14,413 bases of DNA, taken from assembly GCA_039649115.1 (NCBI GenBank), contig JBBWZQ010000253.1, forward strand, positions 1 through 14,413, read 5' to 3'. Both the position numbers and the translations under genes were made by a program. Position 1 is the first letter of the stretch. Each line of letters starts with the position of its first letter. Below the pieces are notes generated by a model that made no database searches, had not been told where the DNA came from, and was given only the letters and a program-made list of their open reading frames with translations. The DNA comes from DATEJJ01 sp039649115. GTDB lineage: Bacteria; Actinomycetota; Actinomycetes; Mycobacteriales; Micromonosporaceae. Positions 7,036-14,296 of the stretch are shown here, piece after piece.

Positions 7036-8700
7036 GTGACCATCTCGATGGCGACCCGGCCGGAACCCGCGCTGCGGGGCGACCTCCTCGATCCGGTACC
7101 CCGGCCGCTGCTCGACCGCGTCGCGACCAAGGAGCGCCCTGCGGTGCTGTCCGCGCAGCTGTTCTCGGCCGGTGCGGCGGCCGGCCGGCCGCTGCCGGAG
7201 TCCGGGGCCCGGTGGGCGAGGTCCGCGGCCCTGGCCGGTGACCTCGACTCCGCCCTGCGCCTGGCCGACCGGGTGATCGCCGAGCAGCGCGCCGACCGGG
7301 GCGAGGCCGCCCTGGTCGCGGCCGCCGCGCTCGCGCACCGCGGGCAGCTCGCGCACAGCACCGAGCTGTACCGCTGGTCCGGCGCCGGGCCGGCGGCCTC
7401 CTTCGCCACCGTCGGCCTGATCGGCACCGGTCACCCGGCCGAGGTCGCCGGGCTGCCCGGCACGGCCACCGTGGACGGGCCGCCCACCCTGCTCGCGCAC
7501 GGCGCGCTGCTGGCGGCGCGCGGCATCGGCGACTCCGTCACCGGTACCCCCATCTCCGCCCTCGGCACGCTGGTCCGCGCGGCGGACCTCCTGCTGCCCG
7601 CCGGCTCGGCGGTGTTGTTGCCGGACAGCCCGGCGGCGCTGGCCGCCCTCGTCGCGCTGCACTACGGCGAGCTGGCCGTGGCCGAATCGGTGCTGACCCG
7701 GGCGATCGCCGCCGGCCTGGGCGGCGTCCTGCTGGCCGCGCGGCACCGCCTGCTGCTGGCCTGGAGCCTCATGGTGGGCGGCCGCACCGCCGCCGCGCGG
7801 CAGTGCCTGGCGGCGGTGCGCCAGGCCGGCCGGCCGCTGGAGGCCCGCGACCAGCTGTTCGCCCTCGCCCTCGACGCCGCGCTGGCCCGCCGGGACAGCG
7901 ACCTGGCCGCGCACCGGCGCGCCTGGCTCGGCGCCTGCGAGCTGCTGATGCGCCACCCGGTGGACCTGTTCATGCTGCTGCCCCTCGGCGAGCTGGCGGT
8001 GGCCGCCGCCCGCCTGGGCGCGCACGGCCACCTCGCGACACACCTGGCCGAGGCGGACGCGCTGCTGCACCGGCTCGGCGATCCTCCACTATGGACGGCT
8101 CCGCTGCACTGGAGCGGGCTGCACGCCGCCATCATCGCGGAGCGTCCCGACCTCGCCGCCGAACGCGCCGCCACCCTGGCCAGGTTCGCGCACGCCAGCG
8201 GGTTCCACACCGCGCTGGCCGCGGCCGCCGAGTGCTGGCTGGCGGTGCTGGCCGGCCGGATCGACGCGGGGCGCGCGCAGGCCGCCGCCCGGGGACTGCA
8301 CGCCGCGGGCCTGTGCTGGGACGGTGCCCGGCTGGCCGCGCAGGCGGCGATCCGCACCAAGGACCGCAAGGCGATGGTGGTCCTGCTGGACTGCGCCCGC
8401 CAACTGCAGGGCCGGCCGACCGCCGAGCGACCGGGGACCGCGAGCGCCGCCGGGCAGCCGCACCCGGCGCCGGGCGGCGCCGCCGCGTCGGACCACCCGC
8501 GCCTGAGCGGCCGGGAGCGCCAGGTGGCCGCGCTCGTCGTGGCCGGCCTGACCTACAAGCAGATCGGCGACCGGCTGTTCATCTCGCCGAAGACGGTGGA
8601 GCACCACGTGGCGCGGATGCGCCACCGCCTCGACTGTGGCAGCCGCAGCGACCTGCTCGCCCGGCTGCGCGACCTGGTGGGAGCAGACCGTCCTACCTGA
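7036..8700 (+). CDS. LuxR-type HTH regulator with long helical N-terminal region
   Basis: This 554-residue protein ends with a complete LuxR/GerE helix-turn-helix at about residues 489-551 (LSGRERQVAALVVAGLTYKQ, then ISPKTVEHHVARMRHRL). The preceding 450 residues are Ala/Leu-rich helical repeats resembling the TPR-like solenoid of MalT-type (LAL) regulators, but no Walker A ATPase motif is seen, so it is not a full LAL protein. No response-regulator receiver domain is visible. AGGAGG at 7027-7032 gives a short three-base spacing to the GTG; an ATG at 7048 would be the alternative start. It probably shares a transcript with the Hsp70-like gene and is the obvious candidate to control the divergent iniBAC-like genes; this is inferred from position. 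Its stop overlaps the convergent hydrolase stop. Confidence 0.88.
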   Translation: MTISMATRPEPALRGDLLDPVPRPLLDRVATKERPAVLSAQLFSAGAAAGRPLPESGARWARSAALAGDLDSALRLADRVIAEQRADRGEAALVAAAALAHRGQLAHSTELYRWSGAGPAASFATVGLIGTGHPAEVAGLPGTATVDGPPTLLAHGALLAARGIGDSVTGTPISALGTLVRAADLLLPAGSAVLLPDSPAALAALVALHYGELAVAESVLTRAIAAGLGGVLLAARHRLLLAWSLMVGGRTAAARQCLAAVRQAGRPLEARDQLFALALDAALARRDSDLAAHRRAWLGACELLMRHPVDLFMLLPLGELAVAAARLGAHGHLATHLAEADALLHRLGDPPLWTAPLHWSGLHAAIIAERPDLAAERAATLARFAHASGFHTALAAAAECWLAVLAGRIDAGRAQAAARGLHAAGLCWDGARLAAQAAIRTKDRKAMVVLLDCARQLQGRPTAERPGTASAAGQPHPAPGGAAASDHPRLSGRERQVAALVVAGLTYKQIGDRLFISPKTVEHHVARMRHRLDCGSRSDLLARLRDLVGADRPT

Positions 8701-9481
8701 GCCCGCTGAAGTGGTCGAGGATCGTGCCGGCCACCAGGTCGGGTGCGCGCAGCGGCGGCAGGTGATCGACTCCTGGCATGCGCACCAGCCGGCAACCCGG
8801 GATGCGCGCGGCGGCCTCCTCGTTGCTGGCGACCAGCGGCGGGCGGTCCCGGTCGCCGACCATCAGCACGGTGGGCACGGCCAGCTCGCCGAGCCGGTCG
8901 AACGTCGGCTCGCCCTCCTGCTTGTACTGCCACTCGTTGGGCCAGGCCGCCGTCCCCGAGCGCAGCTGCGCGAGCACCGCCTCGTCCGTACCGGCGGCGG
9001 CCCACTCCCGCGCCGCGAGCGCGACCAGCCCCTCGGTGTCGCCGGCCTGCTCCAGCGCCTCGTATTCGGCGTCCAGCTCCGGCTCGTCGGGCCACGGGTA
9101 GCCGGAGAGCCCGGGGCACACCAGCACCAGGCCGGTGACCCGCTCGGGCTGCGCCAGGGCCAGCCCCACCGCGGGGTCGCCGCCCATGCTGCAGCCGACC
9201 ACGTGCAGGCGCCGCAGCCGCAGGTGGTCGAGGACCGCGAGCAGGTCGTCGAGCAGCCGGTACGGGGCGGTCGACGGCTTGGACCTGCCGTACCCGCGCA
9301 CGTCGTAGCGCACCACCCGGTGCCGGGCGGCCAGCCGGGGCAGCACCGGATCCCAGATCGTGGAGTCCCCTACCCCCGGATGGAGCAGGATCAGCGGCGA
9401 CAGCTCACCCCCGGTGTCGCCCACCCAGAGCTCCCCGCCATCCACCGCTACCGTCAGTTCGGTCTCCGTCACGCCGATCAC
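8693..9481 (-). CDS. Alpha/beta-hydrolase fold protein
   Basis: This 262-residue protein has the usual length and order of small alpha/beta hydrolases. LLHPGVGDSTIW is the oxyanion-hole HPG motif, YDVRGYGRS follows it, the nucleophile elbow GCSMGG places the serine at 98, the likely acid is Asp212 in VGDRDRPP, and His240 in GVDHLPP completes the triad. No signal peptide is seen, so it is probably cytoplasmic. The substrate is unknown; esterase, lactonase or haloperoxidase-like members share this pattern. The GTG at 9481 lacks a clear Shine-Dalgarno sequence, and a GTG three codons later is possible. It lies 31 bp after the small membrane-protein gene on the same strand and may be co-transcribed with it. 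Its TAG (8693-8695) lies inside the end of the convergent LuxR-type gene, an 8-bp tail-to-tail overlap. Confidence 0.9.
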   Translation of the reverse strand: MIGVTETELTVAVDGGELWVGDTGGELSPLILLHPGVGDSTIWDPVLPRLAARHRVVRYDVRGYGRSKPSTAPYRLLDDLLAVLDHLRLRRLHVVGCSMGGDPAVGLALAQPERVTGLVLVCPGLSGYPWPDEPELDAEYEALEQAGDTEGLVALAAREWAAAGTDEAVLAQLRSGTAAWPNEWQYKQEGEPTFDRLGELAVPTVLMVGDRDRPPLVASNEEAAARIPGCRLVRMPGVDHLPPLRAPDLVAGTILDHFSGLR

Positions 9482-9512
9482 AGTACGGCGGGCGGGGGCG
9501 GCGGGCGAACCC

Positions 9513-9902
9513 TTAATTGTGGTGGCCGGCGTGGCCGTCGTGGGCCGTCGCGCGTACCGCGCAGGTGGCGCCGGTCGGGTTGCCGCGCAGCGGGATCAGC
9601 GCCCGCCCGGTGACCGTCGCGCCGGGCGCCACCCGGTTGACCAGGCCGACACCGGAGCCGAGCGCGGTGGACGAGGTGGCCACCGTCAGCTCGACCCGGT
9701 ACGCGTGCGTGTCGCGGTCGCCGTTGACCACGGTGTACGTGACGTTCGCCGCGCCGGCGCCGTGCACGTCGCAGCCGGCGACCCGGACGCTGACCCGCTC
9801 CGGGTGCGGCGCCGTGTCCGGCCACAGCGCGACCGCGAGGACGCCCACCAGCACCAGGACCGGCGCCTCCACCAGAGCGAGGACCCGCCACCGCTTAGCC
9901 AT
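9513..9902 (-). CDS. Small membrane-anchored extracytoplasmic protein with His-rich tail
   Basis: This 129-residue protein has a short basic start (MAKRWR), one hydrophobic helix at about 7-27, and an extracytoplasmic part that looks like a single beta-sandwich (alternating Val/Thr strands). Cys44 and Cys114 could form a disulfide. The last nine residues, HDGHAGHHN, contain four histidines and may bind metal. I do not recognise the family. The ATG at 9902 is preceded by GAAGG at suitable spacing. It starts 56 bp after the copper-oxidase gene and ends 31 bp before the hydrolase, all on the same strand, so co-transcription is likely. A role in copper handling for the oxidase is a speculative inference from the tail and position. 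A longer open frame reaching 10391 through the oxidase gene is rejected. Confidence 0.75.
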   Translation of the reverse strand: MAKRWRVLALVEAPVLVLVGVLAVALWPDTAPHPERVSVRVAGCDVHGAGAANVTYTVVNGDRDTHAYRVELTVATSSTALGSGVGLVNRVAPGATVTGRALIPLRGNPTGATCAVRATAHDGHAGHHN

Positions 9903-9971
9903 GCTTGCCTTCAGCCGTGCTCGCCTCCGCCACAACCCGGCTCCGGCTGCGTTCCCGGCTAGCCATGCTTG
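9896..9971. repeat. 12-bp direct repeat at oxidase stop and next gene's start
   Basis: TAGCCATGCTTG occurs at 9896-9907 and 9960-9971. On the minus strand (CAAGCATGGCTA) one copy holds the ATG of the small membrane protein, the other the final Lys-His-Gly codons and the start of the TAG of the oxidase gene. The copies are 64 bp apart. This may be a remnant of a local duplication. Confidence 0.5.
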
Positions 9972-12900
9972 AAGACGATCGTGGCGGCGAGCCATACCGT
10001 GGATGCCCCGGTGGTCACGCTGGCCGCCGGGGTGGCGCCGGTGCTGACCGGGGTGTCCTCGACGAGCATGTCCATGTTGCCGTTCGGGGACAGGTTGGTG
10101 CGGGTGGCGTACCCGGAGTCCCCGGTCAGCTTGGTGCCGAAGCCGGAGTCGGCGTAGAACCCCAGCGCCAGCTCGCCGTCCGCCGTCACCTGCGCCGTCG
10201 CCGCCGACTTCACCGCCTGCTGGCTGCTGCCCGTGGTACCGGTGCCCGTCGCCTGCTGGTCCACCGCACCCGTACCGGACACTGTGGACAGTCCGGAGTA
10301 CTCGGCCGCGACCACGCCCACATCCGCCGAGCCGCTGACCGTCGCGGTGACGGTCGGCTTGCTGCCGCCCGTCGCCACCACGGCCGTCCACACGCTCATC
10401 TGCGTGTGGTCGGCGGCGGTGAACGAGGTCAGCTTCGTGAACGTGTCACCGGCGTTGTCGGTCACCGTGCTCACCGTCGCCGAGCTCGAACTCCACACGC
10501 CCACCTGGACGACCAGCCGGTTGTTGGCGGTGGTGGCGCCGGACGTGGTGACGGCCAGGCTCGTCTTGCCCGCGCCCTGCGCCGACACCTGCTGGACGGA
10601 CGCGGGTGCCGGTGCGTTCGTCGGCGCCACCGCGTTCGAGGCCGTCGACGCGGCGCCGGTACCCACCGAGTTGGTCGCGGTGACCACGAAGGTGTAGGAC
10701 GTGCCGTTGGTCAGGCCGGTGATCGTGGTCGAGGTCGCCGGTGGCGAGCCGCTCACCGTGGTGGCCGGCTGCGTCGTGCTGCCGGCGTAGGGGGTCACCG
10801 TGTACGAGGTGACCGGGCTGCCACCGTTGCCCGGCGCGGTCCAGCTGACCGTGGCCGATCCGTTGCCCGCGGTGGCGCTCACCCCGGTGGGCGCGCCGGG
10901 CACTGTCGGTGGCGCCGCGGTGCCGGGCTTGAAGACGACCGTACCCAGCAGCCAGACCGTGCTGGCCCCGGCGCCCACGGCCGCGTTGGGCTTCGCTCCG
11001 GCCGCGACGACCTGATCCTCGGCGAGCAGGTCCATGTTGCCGTTGGGTGACACGTTGCCGCGCACCGTCCACCCTGAGCCGCCGGTCAGTGTGTGGTTGA
11101 ACCCGGAGTCGCCGTAGAAGCCGATGGCCAGCTCGTTCGGCACCGACGTCGCGGCCGTCGCTCCCGATTGGACGGTCGCCGCCGCGCTGGTGGAGCCGGC
11201 GGCGGTGGCCTGCTGGTCGACCACGGTCGCGTCGGACGCGGTGGCCAGGCCGCCGTACTCCATCGCCTGCACGCCGATGTCGCCGGACGTCGAGGTGTGC
11301 GCGGTGATGGCCGGCGCCTGGCCGCCGCCGCCCGTCACCGGTGCGGTCCACACGCTCAGCTCGGTGTTGTCCGCCGCCTTCCAGTGGGACACCTCGGTGA
11401 AGGTGTCACCGGCCGCGTCGGTGACGCTGTTGGTGACCGCGCCGGAACTGCTCCAGGTGCCGACCTGGACGACGAGCCGGTTGCCGGAGCCCAGGTTCGC
11501 GGGCAGCGTGACGGACAGGGTGCTCCCGTTGCCCGTCTGCGCACCGGTCTGCTGGATGAAGGTCGGCGACGTCGTCGCCCCCGGCGTCACCGCGTTGGAC
11601 GCGGCCGAGGCCGGCGAGGTGCCGACCGCGTTCGTCGCGGTCACCTTGAACGTGTACGCGGTGCCGTTGGTCAGGCCGCCGACCGTGGCGCTGGTGGCCG
11701 GCGGGCTGCCGCTGACCGTGGTGACGGCGGCCTGCGCGGTGCCGCTGATGTACGGCGTGACCGTGTACCTGGTGACCGGGCTGCCGCTGTTGGGTGGCGC
11801 GGTCCAGGAGACCGTGGCGAACCCGTCGCCCGCCGTCGCGGTCACCCCGGCCGGTGCCGCGGGAGCGGTCGGCGTCTTGCTCAGCTGCACCATCGAGGCG
11901 ACCGACGGTACGCCCTTGTTGTTGAGGATGAACAGCATGTAGTACCCGGGCGGGGCGACTTCGGCCGCGGCCGGCGCCTGCACGCTGAGCGTGTTGCCAC
12001 CGGTGGTGAAGCTCAGCGGCACGAAGTGCTGGTTCATGTCGATCTGGTGCGTGTCGGCGCCGAGCGAGACCAGGCTCACCGAGCTGATGCTCGCGGCGTC
12101 CGGAGTGGACACCGAGATGTTCCCGCCGTACGTCGCGCCGGCCGAGGCCGACGTGATGGCCGGCCGGGCACCGTTGGACAGGTAGGCCGGCGAGTAGTAC
12201 TGCGCCGAGTACTGTCCCACGTCGCCCTGGCCGTACGGGTGCCCGCCGCCCGCGACCAGCACCCGGCCGTCCGGCATCAGCAGCGCGGTCGAGTGGTAGT
12301 TGCGGGCCGCCGCCATCGAGGCGCCCGCGGTCCACGCCTGGGTGGCGGGGTCCCAGATCTCGGTCTGCAGCACGCCGCTGGTGATGACGCCCTGGTCGGT
12401 GTTGCCGCTGCCGCCGACCGCGAGCACCTTCCCGTCCGGCAGCATGGTCAGCGTGTGGTACACGCGGGAGTAGTTCATCGGCGGCACCGGCTGCCACGCC
12501 GGCGAGCCGGCGGTCAGGTCGATCACGGACGCCGTGTTGTACGCCGGACCGGAGCCGTTGACGTTGGTGCCGCCGCCGCTGTAGAGGACCTTGCCCGGCC
12601 GGTACATGACGGACGATCCATTGTGGACTCCGCTGGCGCCGCCGACCTGGGTCCAGGTCTGGTTGTTCACGTCCAGCAGGAAGGAGTTGTCCTCGTCCGG
12701 TCCGATGGTGAACACCTTGCCGCTGGGCACCAGGTACGAGAACGGGTACTCGCTCTCGTGCACCTGCGGGGTGGACACATTGGACAGCAGGGTCCAGGTG
12801 TTGGTGCCCGGGTCGTACACCTCGGGGTTGTCCGCCCAGTGCGTGTCGGTGGTGTCGTTGCCGCTGATCGCCACGTACCGGCCGTCGGCGAGCTCGGTGA

Positions 12901-14296
12901 CCGTCGGGTACCAGCGCGCCTTGTGCATGTCCGCGACGCGCGTCCAGCTGTTGGTCGCCGGGTCGAAGATGTTGGTGTCCACGATGCCGAGCTGGCCGGT
13001 TGTCAGGCCGCCGTAGCCGCCGACCACCAGCATGCGCCCGTCCGGCAAGGTGGCGCCGCCGTCGCAGAAGACGCTCGTCGGCGCGTTGACCGTGGTGAAG
13101 GTGGCCGGGGTCGACGGGTTCCAGATGACCGACGGCTGCGGCTGCTGCCAGCCGTCCCAGGCGACCACGTTCCCGTTGTACAGCAGCGTGTTGGACAGCG
13201 CCACGACCGGCCACGTCTGCAGGCTCCCCCACTGGCCGCCCGGCTGCGCGGCCGGCGTCACCGCCGCCGAGGCGGCCGACGCCGGGCCGGCGCCGACCGC
13301 GTTGGTGGCGGAGACCGTGAAGGTGTACGCCGTGCCGTTGGTCAGCCCGGTGACCGTGGCCGTGGTGGCCGGCGGGCTTCCGGTGACCGGGGTGGCCGCC
13401 TGCGCCGTGGTGCCGATGTACGGCGTCACCGTGTAGCTGGTGATCGTGCTTCCCCCGTCGCCGGGTGCGGCCCAGGTGACCGTCGCGCTGCCGTCCCCCG
13501 CCGTGGCGCCCACCCCGGACGGCGCGCCCGGCGCGGTCGGCGACCCGCCGCCCCCGCCGGTACCGCCGCGCAGCACCAGCACCGCCATCAGCCAGGTGGT
13601 GCTGGCGCCTGTACCGGTGGTCGCCGTAACCGTGGACCCGGTAGCCACCTTGTCCTCGGCGAGCATCTCCATGTCGCTGGCCGGTGAGAGGTTGACCCGC
13701 TGCGTGTACCCCGATCCCACCGTGAGCGCCTTGCTGAACCCGGAGTCCGCATACAGCCCGAGCGCCAGTTCCCCGTCCGCCGCAGTGGCCCCGGTGGTGC
13801 CGGAGCTGACCGTACCCGCACTCGACGTCGTCCCCGACGCGTGCGCCTGCTGGTCGAGGACGGTTGTGTCGGCCACTGTGGACAGTCCCGAATACTCCAG
13901 GACGAGTACCCCCAGGTCGGCCGAGGAGGTGGCCGTTGCCGTGACCGTGGGCCTGGTGCCACCGGTCCTGACCACCGCGGTCCACACGCTCATCTCGGTG
14001 TGGTCCGAGGCGGTGAAGCTGAGGAGCTTGACGAAGGTGTCCCCGGCATTGTCCGTGACCGCACTGGCGGTGGCCGAGCCGTAGCTCCAGGTTCCCACCT
14101 CGACCACGAGCCGGTTGCCGGCGACCGTGGCCGACGCCGTGGTGACCGCGCGGGTGGTACCGACGCCGTGCCCCGTCGCCTGCTGGACGAAGCTCGGCGT
14201 GGTTGCCGCGTAGCTCGGCGTACCGCTGGCCAGTCCCACCGCGGCCAGCGCGACGCACAAGGACCCGATCGCGGCGGTCCGGGACAACGTCGGCAT
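9959..14296 (-). CDS. Secreted galactose-oxidase-like copper radical oxidase with FN3 and repeated beta domains
   Basis: This 1445-residue protein oxidises, by family precedent, alcohols or aldehydes to make hydrogen peroxide outside the cell. A Sec signal peptide covers 1-30 (cleavage after SYA). The order is: beta domain 1 (about 33-241), Gly linker, FN3, kelch-type oxidase propeller (from about 350) with a DUF1929-like C-terminal domain (to about 800), FN3, beta domain 2 (about 910-1125), FN3, beta domain 3 (about 1231-1445). Copper-site residues match galactose oxidase: Cys411 (FCDG) and Tyr463 (RWYPT) for the thioether cofactor, Tyr667-His668 (NYHS) and His750 (THQID). RWYPT is closer to glyoxal oxidases than to fungal galactose oxidase, so the substrate is open. 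AGAGGAG lies five bases before the ATG at 14296; an upstream in-frame start at 14341 would bury the signal peptide. It leads a three-gene minus-strand cluster. Confidence 0.93.
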   Translation of the reverse strand: MPTLSRTAAIGSLCVALAAVGLASGTPSYAATTPSFVQQATGHGVGTTRAVTTASATVAGNRLVVEVGTWSYGSATASAVTDNAGDTFVKLLSFTASDHTEMSVWTAVVRTGGTRPTVTATATSSADLGVLVLEYSGLSTVADTTVLDQQAHASGTTSSAGTVSSGTTGATAADGELALGLYADSGFSKALTVGSGYTQRVNLSPASDMEMLAEDKVATGSTVTATTGTGASTTWLMAVLVLRGGTGGGGGSPTAPGAPSGVGATAGDGSATVTWAAPGDGGSTITSYTVTPYIGTTAQAATPVTGSPPATTATVTGLTNGTAYTFTVSATNAVGAGPASAASAAVTPAAQPGGQWGSLQTWPVVALSNTLLYNGNVVAWDGWQQPQPSVIWNPSTPATFTTVNAPTSVFCDGGATLPDGRMLVVGGYGGLTTGQLGIVDTNIFDPATNSWTRVADMHKARWYPTVTELADGRYVAISGNDTTDTHWADNPEVYDPGTNTWTLLSNVSTPQVHESEYPFSYLVPSGKVFTIGPDEDNSFLLDVNNQTWTQVGGASGVHNGSSVMYRPGKVLYSGGGTNVNGSGPAYNTASVIDLTAGSPAWQPVPPMNYSRVYHTLTMLPDGKVLAVGGSGNTDQGVITSGVLQTEIWDPATQAWTAGASMAAARNYHSTALLMPDGRVLVAGGGHPYGQGDVGQYSAQYYSPAYLSNGARPAITSASAGATYGGNISVSTPDAASISSVSLVSLGADTHQIDMNQHFVPLSFTTGGNTLSVQAPAAAEVAPPGYYMLFILNNKGVPSVASMVQLSKTPTAPAAPAGVTATAGDGFATVSWTAPPNSGSPVTRYTVTPYISGTAQAAVTTVSGSPPATSATVGGLTNGTAYTFKVTATNAVGTSPASAASNAVTPGATTSPTFIQQTGAQTGNGSTLSVTLPANLGSGNRLVVQVGTWSSSGAVTNSVTDAAGDTFTEVSHWKAADNTELSVWTAPVTGGGGQAPAITAHTSTSGDIGVQAMEYGGLATASDATVVDQQATAAGSTSAAATVQSGATAATSVPNELAIGFYGDSGFNHTLTGGSGWTVRGNVSPNGNMDLLAEDQVVAAGAKPNAAVGAGASTVWLLGTVVFKPGTAAPPTVPGAPTGVSATAGNGSATVSWTAPGNGGSPVTSYTVTPYAGSTTQPATTVSGSPPATSTTITGLTNGTSYTFVVTATNSVGTGAASTASNAVAPTNAPAPASVQQVSAQGAGKTSLAVTTSGATTANNRLVVQVGVWSSSSATVSTVTDNAGDTFTKLTSFTAADHTQMSVWTAVVATGGSKPTVTATVSGSADVGVVAAEYSGLSTVSGTGAVDQQATGTGTTGSSQQAVKSAATAQVTADGELALGFYADSGFGTKLTGDSGYATRTNLSPNGNMDMLVEDTPVSTGATPAASVTTGASTVWLAATIVFKHG
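9962..14200 (-). repeat. Three copies of a ~210-residue beta domain inside the oxidase gene
   Basis: Copies lie at about 13574-14200, 10922-11569 and 9962-10606. Each runs VQQ or IQQ, a GNRLVV(E/Q)VG-type strand, VTDxAGDTF, SVWTA, EYSGL or EYGGL, DQQA, LA(L/I)GFYADSGF-like, a xxLSPxxxM(E/D)(M/L)L(A/V)ED line and a closing hydrophobic strand (VVFK or similar). Similarity is visible in DNA as well as protein. The motif pattern recalls unnamed beta domains in large secreted bacterial proteins; the function, perhaps surface or polysaccharide binding, is inferred. Confidence 0.8.
10630..13543 (-). repeat. Three fibronectin type III domains inside the oxidase gene
   Basis: FN3 units lie at about 13262-13543, 11585-11880 and 10630-10918. 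Each has GVxATAGxGxATVxWxAP, SYTVTPY or RYTVTPY, GSPPAT, LTNGTxYTF and ATNxVGxxxAS. Their DNA is also highly similar, suggesting recent duplication or gene conversion. They act as spacers between the catalytic propeller and the beta domains. Confidence 0.85.

Noticed and set aside
5521..8070. Long minus-strand open frame (849 codons) opposite the Hsp70-like and LuxR-type genes
   Set aside because: It is a Gln/Arg/Gly-rich mirror of two well-supported plus-strand genes and carries no recognisable motif; such frames are normal in GC-rich DNA.
10278..10289. Inverted repeat ACTGTGGACAGT (also at 13875-13886) as an operator
   Set aside because: Both lie in equivalent codons (Leu-Ser-Thr-Val) of duplicated beta domains inside the oxidase gene, so protein-level repetition explains them.
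9903..10391. N-terminal extension of the small membrane-protein gene up to 10391
   Set aside because: It would overlap the oxidase gene in another frame; the ATG at 9902 has a ribosome site and is followed directly by a plausible membrane helix.
11093..13687. Plus-strand open frame (864 codons) opposite the oxidase gene
   Set aside because: Arg/Gly/Val-rich low-complexity shadow; the minus strand encodes a complete signal peptide, copper-site residues and FN3 domains.
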